In this document: in pieces, positions 45,498 through 53,964 of the stretch
How the letters are laid out: each line of letters begins with the position of its first letter
How positions within the stretch are numbered: the first letter of the stretch is position 1
Source of the DNA: Gryllotalpicola protaetiae
GTDB taxonomy: Bacteria > Actinomycetota > Actinomycetes > Actinomycetales > Microbacteriaceae
DNA: 64,000 bases
Assembly (NCBI RefSeq): GCF_003627055.1
Contig: NZ_CP032624.1
Coordinates: 124,001 to 188,000, forward strand
Direction: 5' to 3'
Notes under the pieces: generated by a model
Told to the model about the DNA's origin: nothing
The model's input: only the letters and a program-made list of their open reading frames with translations
The model's database searches: none
Position numbers and translations under genes: made by a program

Positions 45498-46170
45498 TCT
45501 CGCGGTCGGGCTCGGGCTGGTGGCGGCCGCGGGTCCAGCCGTTGCGGTTGATCCACACGCTGCCGACGCCCGCGGCCTGTGCGCCTGCGATGTCGTATTC
45601 GAGGCTGTCGCCCACGTGCCAGACCTGCGCCGGATCGCTGCCGAGCGCTTCGAGCGCCGCCTCGAAAATACCTGTGTCGGGCTTGGCGACGCCGACCTCC
45701 GCTGAGATCAGCAGGGCGTCGAAGGCATCCGTCAGCCCGACGCGCTCGAGCTTCGCGCGCTGCACGCTGCTCGGCCCGTTGGTGACCAGCGCGAGGCGGA
45801 TGCCCGCCGCCTGCGCCCCGTCGATCAGCGCGGTCACGTCGTCGTAGGCGCGGTACGCCGCGATCTCTGCCTGCCACTGCGCGGCGGCGAGGAATTCGGC
45901 GGGGTCGTCGTCGAGTCCGTACTCGCCGAGCAGGCGTCGCCAGATGGCGAGGCCGAGCTCGGGGGCGCCGACACCGCCCAGGGTCCACCCCGTGGCGTGC
46001 AGCTCGAACACCTCGGCCTCGAAGGCGAGCGTGCGGGCGGCGACCTCGGCCGCGTCGAGGCCGTGCAGCCTCGCGACCTGTGCGGCGGCGGCGTGCACCC
46101 CCGCTTCGAGCGCGCCCGTCCAGTCGACGAGCGTTCCGTCGAAGTCGAGCAGGAGTGCCTCCGGCGTCAT
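45451..46170 (-). CDS. HAD-superfamily hydrolase, haloacid dehalogenase-like
   Basis: This protein of 239 residues has LLLDFDGTLVDWTGAL with both motif I Asp, LALVTNGPSSVQRAKLERVGL (motif II), VGVAKPDTGIFEAALEALG (motif III Lys) and VWHVGDSLEYDIAGAQAAG (motif IV). It is an ordinary subfamily I phosphatase of the phosphoglycolate phosphatase type; the substrate is unknown. TACTCT lies six bases before the ATG. Confidence 0.9.
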   Translation of the reverse strand: MTPEALLLDFDGTLVDWTGALEAGVHAAAAQVARLHGLDAAEVAARTLAFEAEVFELHATGWTLGGVGAPELGLAIWRRLLGEYGLDDDPAEFLAAAQWQAEIAAYRAYDDVTALIDGAQAAGIRLALVTNGPSSVQRAKLERVGLTDAFDALLISAEVGVAKPDTGIFEAALEALGSDPAQVWHVGDSLEYDIAGAQAAGVGSVWINRNGWTRGRHQPEPDREITTLGELTQLLERAA

Positions 46171-46221
46171 GCGAGCAGAGTAGCCCAGCCCCGTGACAAT
46201 CGGATTTCCACCGCGGTGTTT

Positions 46222-47115
46222 CTAGATCAGGCTCGCGCGCGCCGCCGTGGTCACCGCCGCGGTGACCTCGTCGAGCACGGTCGACGCGATCGCCCAGCGC
46301 TGCCAGTGGAGCGGCAGGTGGATGCTGCGCGCACCGCCGAGGCGCACGAGCTCACCGCGCTCGAGCTCGGCGGCGCACTGCTGGTCGGGCAGCAGCCCCC
46401 AGCCGAGACCGCCGATCACGGCTCGAGCGAAGTCCGCCGAGGTCGGCACGTAGTGCCGCGGCGCCCGGCCGCCCGTGCCGATCACCGCGTGATAGAGCCG
46501 GTGCTGCAGCTGGTCCTTGCGGTCGAAGTCGACGTAGGGCGCGTCGGCGATCCGCTTGATGTGCGCGACGCCGCCGAGGTGCGCCTCTGCGTAGGCCGGC
46601 GAGCACACCGCGCGGTAGCGCATTCGACCGATCGGAGTGCTGGTCGCGCCTTGAACGGGCTCGGCGATGCTCGTGACCGCCGCCGCGACCTCACCAGAGC
46701 GCAGCAGCTCGAGCGTGTGCTCCTGGTCCTCCCGGCGCAGGTCGAAGACGATGTCGGTGCGCGGCGCGAGCGACACGAGGGCGTCAAGGAACCAGGTCGC
46801 GAGCGAGTCGGCGTTCACCGCGATCGGCACAGAGAGCGCCACGCCCTCGCGGCCCGCGGCGCCCAGCTCGCGGGTCAGGTCGAGATCGAGCAGGGCGAGC
46901 TTGCGCGCATGCCGCAGCACGACCAGCCCGGCATCCGTCGCCTGAATCGGCGTGCTGCGCCGCACCAGCACCGCGCCCGCCGCCTGCTCGAGCGCCTTGA
47001 TGCGCTGCGACACGGCCGACGGTGTGACGTGCAACCGCGCGGCGGCCGCGTCGAAGGTGCCCTCATCGATCACTGCGAGCAGGGTGCGCAGCTGATCGGA
47101 GTTCAACTCTGTCAT
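46222..47115 (-). CDS. lysG: LysG/ArgP-type LysR transcriptional regulator
   Basis: This LysR-type regulator has 297 residues. The helix-turn-helix is GTFDAAAARLHVTPSAVSQRIKALEQ, with LVRRSTPIQATDAG after it, which is the ArgP/LysG (IciA) pattern; the ligand domain follows. In Corynebacterium LysG activates the lysine/arginine exporter gene lysE, which is exactly the divergent neighbour here. TAAGCT lies six bases before the ATG (47122-47127). Confidence 0.9.
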   Translation of the reverse strand: MTELNSDQLRTLLAVIDEGTFDAAAARLHVTPSAVSQRIKALEQAAGAVLVRRSTPIQATDAGLVVLRHARKLALLDLDLTRELGAAGREGVALSVPIAVNADSLATWFLDALVSLAPRTDIVFDLRREDQEHTLELLRSGEVAAAVTSIAEPVQGATSTPIGRMRYRAVCSPAYAEAHLGGVAHIKRIADAPYVDFDRKDQLQHRLYHAVIGTGGRAPRHYVPTSADFARAVIGGLGWGLLPDQQCAAELERGELVRLGGARSIHLPLHWQRWAIASTVLDEVTAAVTTAARASLI

Positions 47116-47121
47116 AAGTGC

Positions 47122-47177
47122 AGCTTATGCCGCATGAGATTCTTTAGCTGGCATGATGGCCTACGGATTCCTAACGT
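47122..47177. promoter_or_regulatory. Divergent lysG/lysE promoter region
   Basis: The 69-base gap contains a minus-strand -10 box TAAGCT (47122-47127) six bases from the lysG start and a plus-strand TAACGT (47172-47177) seven bases from the lysE GTG. Both mRNAs appear leaderless. The bases between hold space for a LysG-binding site; I see no clean palindrome. Confidence 0.5.
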
Positions 47178-47184
47178 TGGAGTC

Positions 47185-47826
47185 GTGTCACCCAGCTCCA
47201 CCCTGCTCCCCGCCCTGCTCGGCCTCGGTACCGGGCTCTCCCTCATCGTCGCGATCGGCGCTCAGAACGCGTATCTGCTGCGCCTCGGCGTCGTCGCCAC
47301 CCGGCGCGTCATGCTGCCGGTCGTCCTCTTGTGCGCAGTGTCCGACGCGGTGCTGATCTCGGCAGGCACCGCGGGGGTCGGCGCCGTGATCCAGCGCGCC
47401 CCCGAGGTGCTCGTGGTGGTGCGCGTGATCGGCGCGGGCTTCCTGATGGTCTACGGATTCCTCGCCGCACGACGCGCCGTCAGGCCGAACGGCGAGACGC
47501 TGACCGTCACGACGGGCGCTGAGGGCCGCGGTGTGCGCCTCGGCACGGCGATCGCCACGGTGTCGGCGCTCACCTGGCTCAATCCGCACGTCTATCTCGA
47601 CGCGGTCGTGTTCCTCGGGTCGATCGCGAACCAGCAGGCGCCCGATGCCCGCTGGTGGTGGGTCGGCGGCGCCGTGACGGCGAGCTTCGTCTGGTTCTTC
47701 TCGCTCGGCTTCGGCGCCCGTCTGCTGCGACCGCTGTTCGCGCGGCCGATGTCCTGGCGCGTGCTCGACGCCCTGATCGCAGTGATCATGGTGTCGCTCG
47801 GCGTCAAGCTGCTGCTCGGTTCGTGA
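47185..47826 (+). CDS. lysE: LysE/ArgO-family amino acid exporter
   Basis: This membrane protein of 213 residues has about six hydrophobic segments. SLIVAIGAQNAYLLRLG near the N-terminus is the LysE signature, LCAVSDAVLISAGTAGVGAVIQ and ALTWLNPHVYLDAVVFLG are further conserved parts. It exports basic amino acids, lysine and arginine, when they accumulate. The GTG at 47185 fits the leaderless -10 box upstream. Confidence 0.92.
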   Translation: MSPSSTLLPALLGLGTGLSLIVAIGAQNAYLLRLGVVATRRVMLPVVLLCAVSDAVLISAGTAGVGAVIQRAPEVLVVVRVIGAGFLMVYGFLAARRAVRPNGETLTVTTGAEGRGVRLGTAIATVSALTWLNPHVYLDAVVFLGSIANQQAPDARWWWVGGAVTASFVWFFSLGFGARLLRPLFARPMSWRVLDALIAVIMVSLGVKLLLGS

Positions 47827-47885
47827 TTTCTGCCCGCGCGTTGTTTCCTGCACGTATCAGCCGTGCAACCAGCAACTCATTCCTA

Positions 47886-47948
47886 TTGACTAAGCAACAT
47901 CGCGGCCGCTAGAGATGTGAGATTGGCCCCCGACCGTGGGCCAATCTC
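47886..47948 (+). promoter_or_regulatory. Promoter followed by a 5'-terminal hairpin (S53 protease gene)
   Basis: TTGACT at 47886-47891 and TAGAGA at 47910-47915, 18 bases apart, form a good promoter. A perfect 11-bp stem (GAGATTGGCCC and GGGCCAATCTC, 47919-47948) with an 8-base loop begins almost at the expected transcription start. Such 5' hairpins commonly protect mRNA from decay; a terminator or operator role is less likely since the protease start is 24 bases downstream. Confidence 0.55.
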
Positions 47949-47972
47949 TCTCGCATTTCCAACGGAGGTACT

Positions 47973-49916
47973 GTGCGCTCTCGCCGTTCGCGCACGGTTG
48001 TCGTCGCCATAAGCGCCGGCGCCGTGCTGCTTTCCACCCTTGTCGGAACGGCGGCCGCGAACGCGGCCGACGGCGGCCGGCACTCCCTCGGCGGTGCGCC
48101 CTCGTGGGCCACCCCCGGTCACCGGCAGGGCAGCGTGCCCGGCGGGCGGCGGATCCCGTTCCGCGTCGTCGTCGGCAACTCGCACCAGCCGAGCATCGAC
48201 GCCCTCATCAAGGACATCACCGACCCACACAGCCGCGACTACGGCCGCTACCTGACGCCGGCGCAATACGACGCGAAGTACGCGCCGTCGAGCGCAGACG
48301 TGCAGTCGGTCGAGTCATTCCTGAGCAGCCAGGGCATCCAGGTGACCAGCGTCGCGCAGGGCAACAAGTGGGTCGACGCCTCGGGCACCGCCGCCCAGAT
48401 CGGCAAGGCGTTCGACACCTCGCTCGCCACCTACTCCCACAATGGCAAGCAGCAGTACGCGCCAACGGGCGACCTCTCGGTTCCGGCATCCGTCGCCGGT
48501 GTCGTCGCGGGTGTCACCGGACTCGCGCAGGGCGACAACGCCCGCACGCCCGGAACCGTCACGCCCGAGCCCACGCCCAGCGGCGTCGCGGCCGCGCCCG
48601 CCGCTGACAAGCCGCCGGCATCGCAGTGCTCGGACTACTGGGGCGAGTACCAGCAGACGCTGCCGCAGGCGTTCGGCCAGACGAGGTTCAACACCTACCT
48701 CTGCGGCGAGACGCCCGACCAGCTGCGCAAGCTGTACGGCACGACGAGCTCCATCGCGCGCGGCGACACCGGCAGGGGCGTGACCGTCGCGATCCTCGAC
48801 GCGTACGCCAACCCGACCATGCTGTCCGACGCGAACCAGACCGCGACCGCGGTCGGCGACAAGCCGTTCGCGGCCGGCCAGTACTCCGAGCACATCATGG
48901 GGCCGTTCGGCCTGCAGGACGAGTGCGCGGGCGAAGCCGGCTGGAACGGCGAGGAAGCGCTCGACGTCGAGGCTGTGCACGGCATGGCTCCCGACGCCAA
49001 GGTGCTCTACGTCGGCGCCACCGACTGCGACACCGGGCTCGACGACGCCGCGAACTGGGTCGTCGAGACGCATGCGGCATCCATCGTCTCCAACTCCTAC
49101 AGCTGGGGCAGCGAGCCGACCGACGCCGAGGATCAGGCCGAGATCCAGCTCGAGCATGCCATCTGGGAGCAGGCGGCAGCCGAAGGCATCGGCTTCTACT
49201 TCTCGACCGGCGACGACGGCGACACCGTGATCGACGGCCAGAGCCCGCAGCCGGAGTACATGGCCTCCGACCCGTACGTCACGGGTGTCGGCGGCACCAG
49301 CGAGATCATCGGCAAGAACGACCAGTTGGTCGCCCGCACCGGGTGGGAGACGCTGTTCGACCGCGTCGACTACACGGGTGCCACGCCCGCCTACCAAGAC
49401 GGCCCCGTTCCCGGCGACTACTTCTACGGGGGTGCCGGCGGCGGCACCAGCCAGCTGTTCCCGCAGCCCTGGTACCAGGTGTCGAAGGTGCCGAACAGCC
49501 TCTCGCAGGCACGCGGCGCCACCAAGATGCGCACCGTTCCGGACGTCGCGGCCGACGCCGACCCGTACACGGGCATGTACTACGGCGTGACCACCGACGG
49601 CGCGTTCACGCTCAGCGCGATCGGCGGAACCAGCCTCTCGACGCCGTTGTTCGCGGGCATCCAGGCGCTCGCGCAGCAGAACCGGCCGTTCGCCATCGGG
49701 TTCGCGAACCCGCTGCTCTACGAGGTCGCCGGTCAGGGCCTCACGGACGTGACGCCGCACCCCGGCATCCACTTCGCGAGCACCGCGGGCAGTTACCTCG
49801 GCACGTTCGACGCAGGTGACACGCAGAAGACGACGTACGGCTACGACGACGAGACCGGTCTCGGTGTGCCGAACGGCGCGTTCATCGCGGCGGAGGCGGT
49901 CGGCGGCAGGCGGTAG
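47973..49916 (+). CDS. Secreted S53-family (sedolisin/kumamolisin-like) protease
   Basis: This protein of 647 residues has a signal peptide (residues 1 to about 32, basic start, hydrophobic core, ANA-ADG cleavage region), an activation pro-domain to about residue 190, and the catalytic domain. The triad is visible: Glu 327 and Asp 331 in GEEALDVEA and Ser 554 in GGTSLSTPLFAG, with the oxyanion Asp 414 in STGDDGD. Such enzymes are endopeptidases active at low pH outside the cell and mature by self-cleavage. GGAGG precedes the GTG start. A terminator follows. Confidence 0.93.
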   Translation: MRSRRSRTVVVAISAGAVLLSTLVGTAAANAADGGRHSLGGAPSWATPGHRQGSVPGGRRIPFRVVVGNSHQPSIDALIKDITDPHSRDYGRYLTPAQYDAKYAPSSADVQSVESFLSSQGIQVTSVAQGNKWVDASGTAAQIGKAFDTSLATYSHNGKQQYAPTGDLSVPASVAGVVAGVTGLAQGDNARTPGTVTPEPTPSGVAAAPAADKPPASQCSDYWGEYQQTLPQAFGQTRFNTYLCGETPDQLRKLYGTTSSIARGDTGRGVTVAILDAYANPTMLSDANQTATAVGDKPFAAGQYSEHIMGPFGLQDECAGEAGWNGEEALDVEAVHGMAPDAKVLYVGATDCDTGLDDAANWVVETHAASIVSNSYSWGSEPTDAEDQAEIQLEHAIWEQAAAEGIGFYFSTGDDGDTVIDGQSPQPEYMASDPYVTGVGGTSEIIGKNDQLVARTGWETLFDRVDYTGATPAYQDGPVPGDYFYGGAGGGTSQLFPQPWYQVSKVPNSLSQARGATKMRTVPDVAADADPYTGMYYGVTTDGAFTLSAIGGTSLSTPLFAGIQALAQQNRPFAIGFANPLLYEVAGQGLTDVTPHPGIHFASTAGSYLGTFDAGDTQKTTYGYDDETGLGVPNGAFIAAEAVGGRR

Positions 49917-49931
49917 TCGGCTCACTTCATT

Positions 49932-49968
49932 CGAAGGGGGTTCCGGATGCTTTCCGGGGCCCCCTTCG
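49932..49968. terminator. Bidirectional terminator
   Basis: A perfect 9-bp repeat CGAAGGGGG and CCCCCTTCG, with an inner CCGG/CCGG pair, lies between the convergent protease and lepB genes. No long T-run is present. Confidence 0.75.
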
Positions 49969-49975
49969 CTTCGTG

Positions 49976-50713
49976 TCAGTTCCTGCCGGCTTTGGCGAAG
50001 ACGTGGGGGAAGTCCGAGAGCCACGACCAGCCCGAGATCGGCCAGCTGATGACGAAGGCGCGGCCGACGACGTCCTTCTCGGGGACGAAGCCCTTCGTCG
50101 GCAGGCCCTGGTTGAGGCTCGAGTCCTGTGAATCGCCACGGTTGTCGCCGAGGACCCAGAGCTTGCCGGGCGGCACGGTCACGTCGAACGGGTTCGAGTC
50201 AGCGCGCGCGCCATCGGGCCATTGAGCCTGCGAGGCGATGAACGGCTCGTTCAGCGGAACGCCGTTGAGCGTCACACGGCCGACCGCGGTGCAGCACACG
50301 ACGTGGTCGCCGGGGAGCCCGATGACGCGCTTGACGAGATGGTTGTCACTGTCGGCGGTTCCGAGGCCGATGAAGGTCAGGGCGTCGCTGAGGCCGCGCG
50401 CGACAGGGTTGGCGGGCGCCGCGGGCGGGGCGGGCTCGCCGCGCAGCCACCCGCCCGGGTCGGCGAACACGACGATGTCGCCGCGGTGCACGGGAACGAG
50501 CCTCGGCTCGAGCTCGTTGACGACCACGCGATCGTCGGCTGCTGTGCCCGGGCCGCCGATCAGCGTGTTCTCCATGGATGCCGACGGGATGTAGAACGAG
50601 CGGATCAGGAACGTCTTGATGAGAAAGGAGGCGAGCAGCGCGGCGAGAAGGACGACGATGTCGCGGGCGAACAACCAGGTCTTCTGACCGCGAGTCTGAA
50701 CGGCGCGTGCCAC
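49976..50713 (-). CDS. lepB: Signal peptidase I
   Basis: This membrane protease of 245 residues removes signal peptides from exported proteins. It has one N-terminal membrane segment (VVLLAALLASFLIKTFLI), the catalytic Ser 46 in SFYIPSASMENTL, the general base Lys 128 in HLVKRVIGLPGDHV, and LGDNRGDSQDS. It needs no partner. The GTG start has AGAAGGAGAG upstream. Confidence 0.93.
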   Translation of the reverse strand: MARAVQTRGQKTWLFARDIVVLLAALLASFLIKTFLIRSFYIPSASMENTLIGGPGTAADDRVVVNELEPRLVPVHRGDIVVFADPGGWLRGEPAPPAAPANPVARGLSDALTFIGLGTADSDNHLVKRVIGLPGDHVVCCTAVGRVTLNGVPLNEPFIASQAQWPDGARADSNPFDVTVPPGKLWVLGDNRGDSQDSSLNQGLPTKGFVPEKDVVGRAFVISWPISGWSWLSDFPHVFAKAGRN

Positions 50714-50829
50714 GTACTCTCCTTCTGATGCACCGTGCGGCGTCGCAATGCTACTGGAGCAAGACTTCGCATTGGTGACGTACGTGTGTTCTATCTTAGC
50801 GGCGTTTTCTCAGCTTATAGTCGCCGTGA

Positions 50830-50847
50830 GTATCGAATATTTGATAC
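50830..50847. promoter_or_regulatory. 18-bp palindrome overlapping the promoter of the DUF222/HNH gene
   Basis: GTATCGAATATTTGATAC is symmetric except for one pair. It overlaps TACACT (50845-50850), a plausible -10 box eight bases before the GTG at 50859. It has the AT-rich centre and length of a repressor operator, and is somewhat like an actinobacterial LexA box (cGAAC-N4-GTTCg) but without the GAAC core. Confidence 0.5.
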
Positions 50848-50858
50848 ACTTGCGGTAG

Positions 50859-52229
50859 GTGATCGGGGGCGGGTCAGTGACAGCAGTCGGCGAGGGTCTA
50901 GGGGCGGCGTTCCACCGCGTCGAACCTTCGCTTCCCCTGCGCCTCCCTGCGCTGACGGATGATCAGCTGGTCGGCTTCGCGCAGGACGCCGAAGAGGTGC
51001 TGCGACAGGCCGAGGCGATCACGCTCGCCGTCGCCAGGGAGTTCGACCGCCGCTCCGACGAGTCGCTCGGGGAGGACTCGCTGGCGCGCAAGCTCGGGGC
51101 GAAGAAGCCCTGGGGTGCGATCGAGACCGTCACCCGCACCAGCGCCGGTGACGCGCGGGCCCGCGTGCTGGAATCGCGGGCGCTGGCGAAGCTGCCCGTC
51201 CTCGAAGACGCCGTCTCTTCCGGGGCGCTCTCCCGTGCCCAGGCGGAAGTGATCGGCGCACCGATCCTGAAGACCGTTCCCGTCGCAGACCCTGCCGCTG
51301 TCGATATCGCCTGCACAGAGCTCGTGGAGCTGTCCGCCGCATTGCCCGCCTCCGCGGCGGCGGACGCGGCGAGAGTGTGGGCGGCCGTTCTGGACCCCGA
51401 CGGCGTCGAACCCGTCGAGAAGGCCGCGATCGAGAAACGCTTCCTCACCCTAGGGCCTGCCCGCAACGGCCTGGTGAAACTCACCGGGCTCCTGCCGATC
51501 GAGCAGGCCGCCGCCATCCGCGCCGTCCTCGACGCGCATGTGAATCCGCGCGCCGGCGCCGAGGTGCGCTTCACCCCAAGCCCCGACGTGCTCGGCGACG
51601 CCGACCCCGACGACACAAAACCGCTGCTGACGGGAACGCTCGATCTGCCGCCCGTCGACACCCGCTCGGCGAAACAGAAACGCGCCGACATCCTCCACGC
51701 CGTGTTCACCGCCGCAGCCCGGGCCCCGCAGACCCCGACCATGGGCGGCGCGCACCCCACCATCCTCGTCACCACAACGAAAGACGAGCTCGAGACCGGC
51801 CACGGCGTGGCATGGGTCGATGGCGAAAACGAGCCCATCAGCGCCCATGCCGCGAAGCGCATCGCCGACGCCGGCGGCTACCAGGAAGTCGACCTCTCCC
51901 CCACCGGCGAGATCCTGAACCTCGGCCGCACCCAACGCTGCTTCACCCCGCAACAGCGCAGAGCCCTCGCCGCCCGAGACAAAGGCTGCATCATCCCCGG
52001 CTGCACCACACCCGCCCGATGGTGCGAAACCCACCACCTCACACCCTGGAAAGACGGCGGCAAAACCAATGTCATCAACGCCGCACTCCTGTGCTGGTGG
52101 CACCACCACCTCATCGACGACGGCCCCTACCAACTCCGCACCAGCAAAGACGGCACACCCGAAATCAGATGGGTCTACGGCTCCCACGCCTCACCCTGGG
52201 TACCAGCCATCCACCGACCCGCACGCTGA
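50859..52229 (+). CDS. DUF222 / HNH endonuclease-signature protein (13E12 type)
   Basis: This protein of 456 residues has a helical DUF222 domain (LTDDQLVGFAQDAEEVLRQAEA onwards to about residue 300) and a C-terminal HNH domain: CIIPGCTTPARWCETHHLTPW and LLCWWHHHLIDDG, with two zinc-binding Cys and the His-Asn-His residues. Such genes occur in many copies in Microbacteriaceae and mycobacteria. Their role is unknown; they may be mobile or SOS-linked nucleases. The GTG at 50859 is used; a second GTG lies at 50877. Confidence 0.9.
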   Translation: MIGGGSVTAVGEGLGAAFHRVEPSLPLRLPALTDDQLVGFAQDAEEVLRQAEAITLAVAREFDRRSDESLGEDSLARKLGAKKPWGAIETVTRTSAGDARARVLESRALAKLPVLEDAVSSGALSRAQAEVIGAPILKTVPVADPAAVDIACTELVELSAALPASAAADAARVWAAVLDPDGVEPVEKAAIEKRFLTLGPARNGLVKLTGLLPIEQAAAIRAVLDAHVNPRAGAEVRFTPSPDVLGDADPDDTKPLLTGTLDLPPVDTRSAKQKRADILHAVFTAAARAPQTPTMGGAHPTILVTTTKDELETGHGVAWVDGENEPISAHAAKRIADAGGYQEVDLSPTGEILNLGRTQRCFTPQQRRALAARDKGCIIPGCTTPARWCETHHLTPWKDGGKTNVINAALLCWWHHHLIDDGPYQLRTSKDGTPEIRWVYGSHASPWVPAIHRPAR

Positions 52230-52261
52230 ACCGCGAGGCAGAACTCTGCCCAGCGGAGGGT

Positions 52262-53071
52262 TCAGGAAGCCAGGAAGTCGGTGGCCACATGGCCCCACGC
52301 GCGCAGTTCGGCGAGCGTAGTGCCGAGTTGCAGGCGCGCGTCGGGCAGCGCCTCGAGCAGAGCCTCTGAGGTGGCGACGGGGTGGCCGGGGTCGTCCGAC
52401 CATGGCAGGAGCAGAACGGGCACATCGAGCGCGGCGATCGCGTCGATCGGGGGCAGGTCGGTCTGAGCGGCGCCGCGCAAGACCGTCGGCAGCAGTTCCA
52501 CGCTCACCTGCGGGGTGAACGCGTCGGGGTCGAGGCCCTCGAACGGTGCGGGCACATGCGCCTCGGGCGAAGCCATGAGTCTGCGGAAGGCATCCAGCCC
52601 TTCGCTCTCGATCAGACTCGCCAAGCCCAGGTACATGCCCGCCTGCGCCGCGCGCGTCTGCCACGCCGTCGGTGCACTGGTGAGCACGAGGCGCCGGAAG
52701 CGCGACGGCTCGGCCAGAGCGGCGTAGATGAGCGTCGCGGTGCCCATCGACGAGCCCACGCCGGCGACCTGCTCCCCCGGCGCGATGTGGTCGAGGAGCG
52801 CGAGCAGATCCTGCGCGAGCTCCGGCCAGACATAGTCGCCCTCGTTCGACGTTCCCGTCGACGAGCCGTGGCCGCGTGCGTCGAAGCGGACCAGGCGGTG
52901 ACCGGAGTCAGAGACAGGCGACCAGTCGAACTGGCCACCGAGCTCCTGTGCCCAGCCGCTCGAGCTCATGCCGTGCGCCCAGACGACGGTGGGGCCGGTG
53001 CCGGTCTCCGTCCAGCTCAGGCGCGCACCGCGCACCTCGGTCTCGTGGCGATCGGGGGCGGGATCCGTCAT
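52262..53071 (-). CDS. Alpha/beta-fold hydrolase
   Basis: This hydrolase of 269 residues has WAHGMSSSGW (oxyanion), VRFDARGHGSST, the nucleophile elbow GVGSSMGTATL and an Asp in LLPWSDDPGHP. The His is less clear (AWGHVATD near the C-terminus). TAGGGT lies six bases before the ATG at 53071. No substrate can be named. Confidence 0.85.
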   Translation of the reverse strand: MTDPAPDRHETEVRGARLSWTETGTGPTVVWAHGMSSSGWAQELGGQFDWSPVSDSGHRLVRFDARGHGSSTGTSNEGDYVWPELAQDLLALLDHIAPGEQVAGVGSSMGTATLIYAALAEPSRFRRLVLTSAPTAWQTRAAQAGMYLGLASLIESEGLDAFRRLMASPEAHVPAPFEGLDPDAFTPQVSVELLPTVLRGAAQTDLPPIDAIAALDVPVLLLPWSDDPGHPVATSEALLEALPDARLQLGTTLAELRAWGHVATDFLAS

Positions 53072-53120
53072 GCTGCCACCCTATGCGCGGCGTGCGCGCC
53101 GTCGCGCGACGGGAAGAGAG

Positions 53121-53135
53121 CGCCGTGTTACGGCG
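53121..53135. promoter_or_regulatory. CGCCG-TGTTA-CGGCG inverted repeat before the FMN reductase
   Basis: A 15-bp inverted repeat lies 40 bases before the reductase start. It includes GTGTTACGGCG, the word also found upstream of the two LLM monooxygenase loci. It is a candidate operator of a shared regulator. Confidence 0.4.
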
Positions 53136-53174
53136 TGGGTGGACCACCCCCAGAAGCCCCGCCAGACTGTCGCT

Positions 53175-53666
53175 ATGAGAGCAGTCGCCGTCGTCGGCAA
53201 CCCGAAGCCCGCCTCCCGCACCGCCGATGCGGCGCAGCGTCTCGCCGTGGCCCTCGGCGCGGACGAGGTCGAGCTGATCGACCTCATCGACCTCGGCGCC
53301 GGCCTGATCGGCTGGGGCGACGAGCGGGTCAAGGCCGCAGTGGCGCAGGTGCAGGCATCCGACCTCGCGATCTTCGCCTCGCCCACCTTCAAGGCCACCT
53401 ACACCGGCCTGCTCAAGCTGTTCCTCGACCAGTTCGCCACTGCGACCGGCCTCGAGGGTGTCGTCGCCGTCCCGCTCATGCTGGGTGCGGGCCCTGCGCA
53501 CGCCCTCGCACCCGATCTGCTGCTCAAGCCGGTGCTCGTCGAGCTCGGCGCGATCACCCCTGCGCCCGGCCTGTACCAGCTCGACTCCGCGTACATCGAC
53601 GACCCGAAGGCGGCAGAGTACGCCGCGCGCTGGTCGCCGGTGATCGCGGCGATCACCGCTCTCTGA
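53175..53666 (+). CDS. NAD(P)H-dependent FMN reductase
   Basis: This flavodoxin-fold protein of 163 residues has AVVGNPKPASRTADAAQRL (phosphate loop), IFASPTFKATYTGLLKLFLDQF, the family signature, and VVAVPLMLGAGPAHAL. It matches the SsuE/MsuE-like reductases that give reduced FMN to LLM monooxygenases. No monooxygenase gene is adjacent, but two are in this window. CAGACT lies six bases before the ATG. Confidence 0.88.
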   Translation: MRAVAVVGNPKPASRTADAAQRLAVALGADEVELIDLIDLGAGLIGWGDERVKAAVAQVQASDLAIFASPTFKATYTGLLKLFLDQFATATGLEGVVAVPLMLGAGPAHALAPDLLLKPVLVELGAITPAPGLYQLDSAYIDDPKAAEYAARWSPVIAAITAL

Positions 53667-53684
53667 CGAACAGAGGTCCGATTC

Positions 53685-53933
53685 TCAGAGCCCCAGCCGC
53701 CGCAGCGCGAGCTGCATCGCGGACGGGAATGCGCTGCGGTAGGCAGGCGCCGCACCGGCCCCGACGAAGAATCCGCCGCCCTCCCCCGAGCGGATGGTCA
53801 CAACGTCCGTGCCGCCCGCGTCCACCAGCCATCCGCCACCGGGGGCGCGGTTCACGTTCAGCTGTATACCGCCGATCACGAACTTCTGCCCGTGTCCGAC
53901 GGGGGTCGCGGTCTCGTCATAGATCCTGCCCAT
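53685..53933 (-). CDS. Hypothetical protein
   Basis: This is a short glycine-rich protein of 82 residues with no recognised family, no signal and no membrane segment. FVIGGIQLNVNRAPGGGW and SGEGGGFFVG suggest a small beta-structure. The start used is the ATG at 53933; another lies two codons upstream. It converges on the reductase gene and is divergent from the next. Confidence 0.5.
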   Translation of the reverse strand: MGRIYDETATPVGHGQKFVIGGIQLNVNRAPGGGWLVDAGGTDVVTIRSGEGGGFFVGAGAAPAYRSAFPSAMQLALRRLGL

Positions 53934-53964
53934 GAGCACGCGGTACCCCCGCTACCCTCGACGC

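Noticed and set aside
53121-53666. The FMN reductase as part of an operon with the neighbouring hydrolase
   Set aside because: The hydrolase is divergent and each gene has its own promoter-like element.
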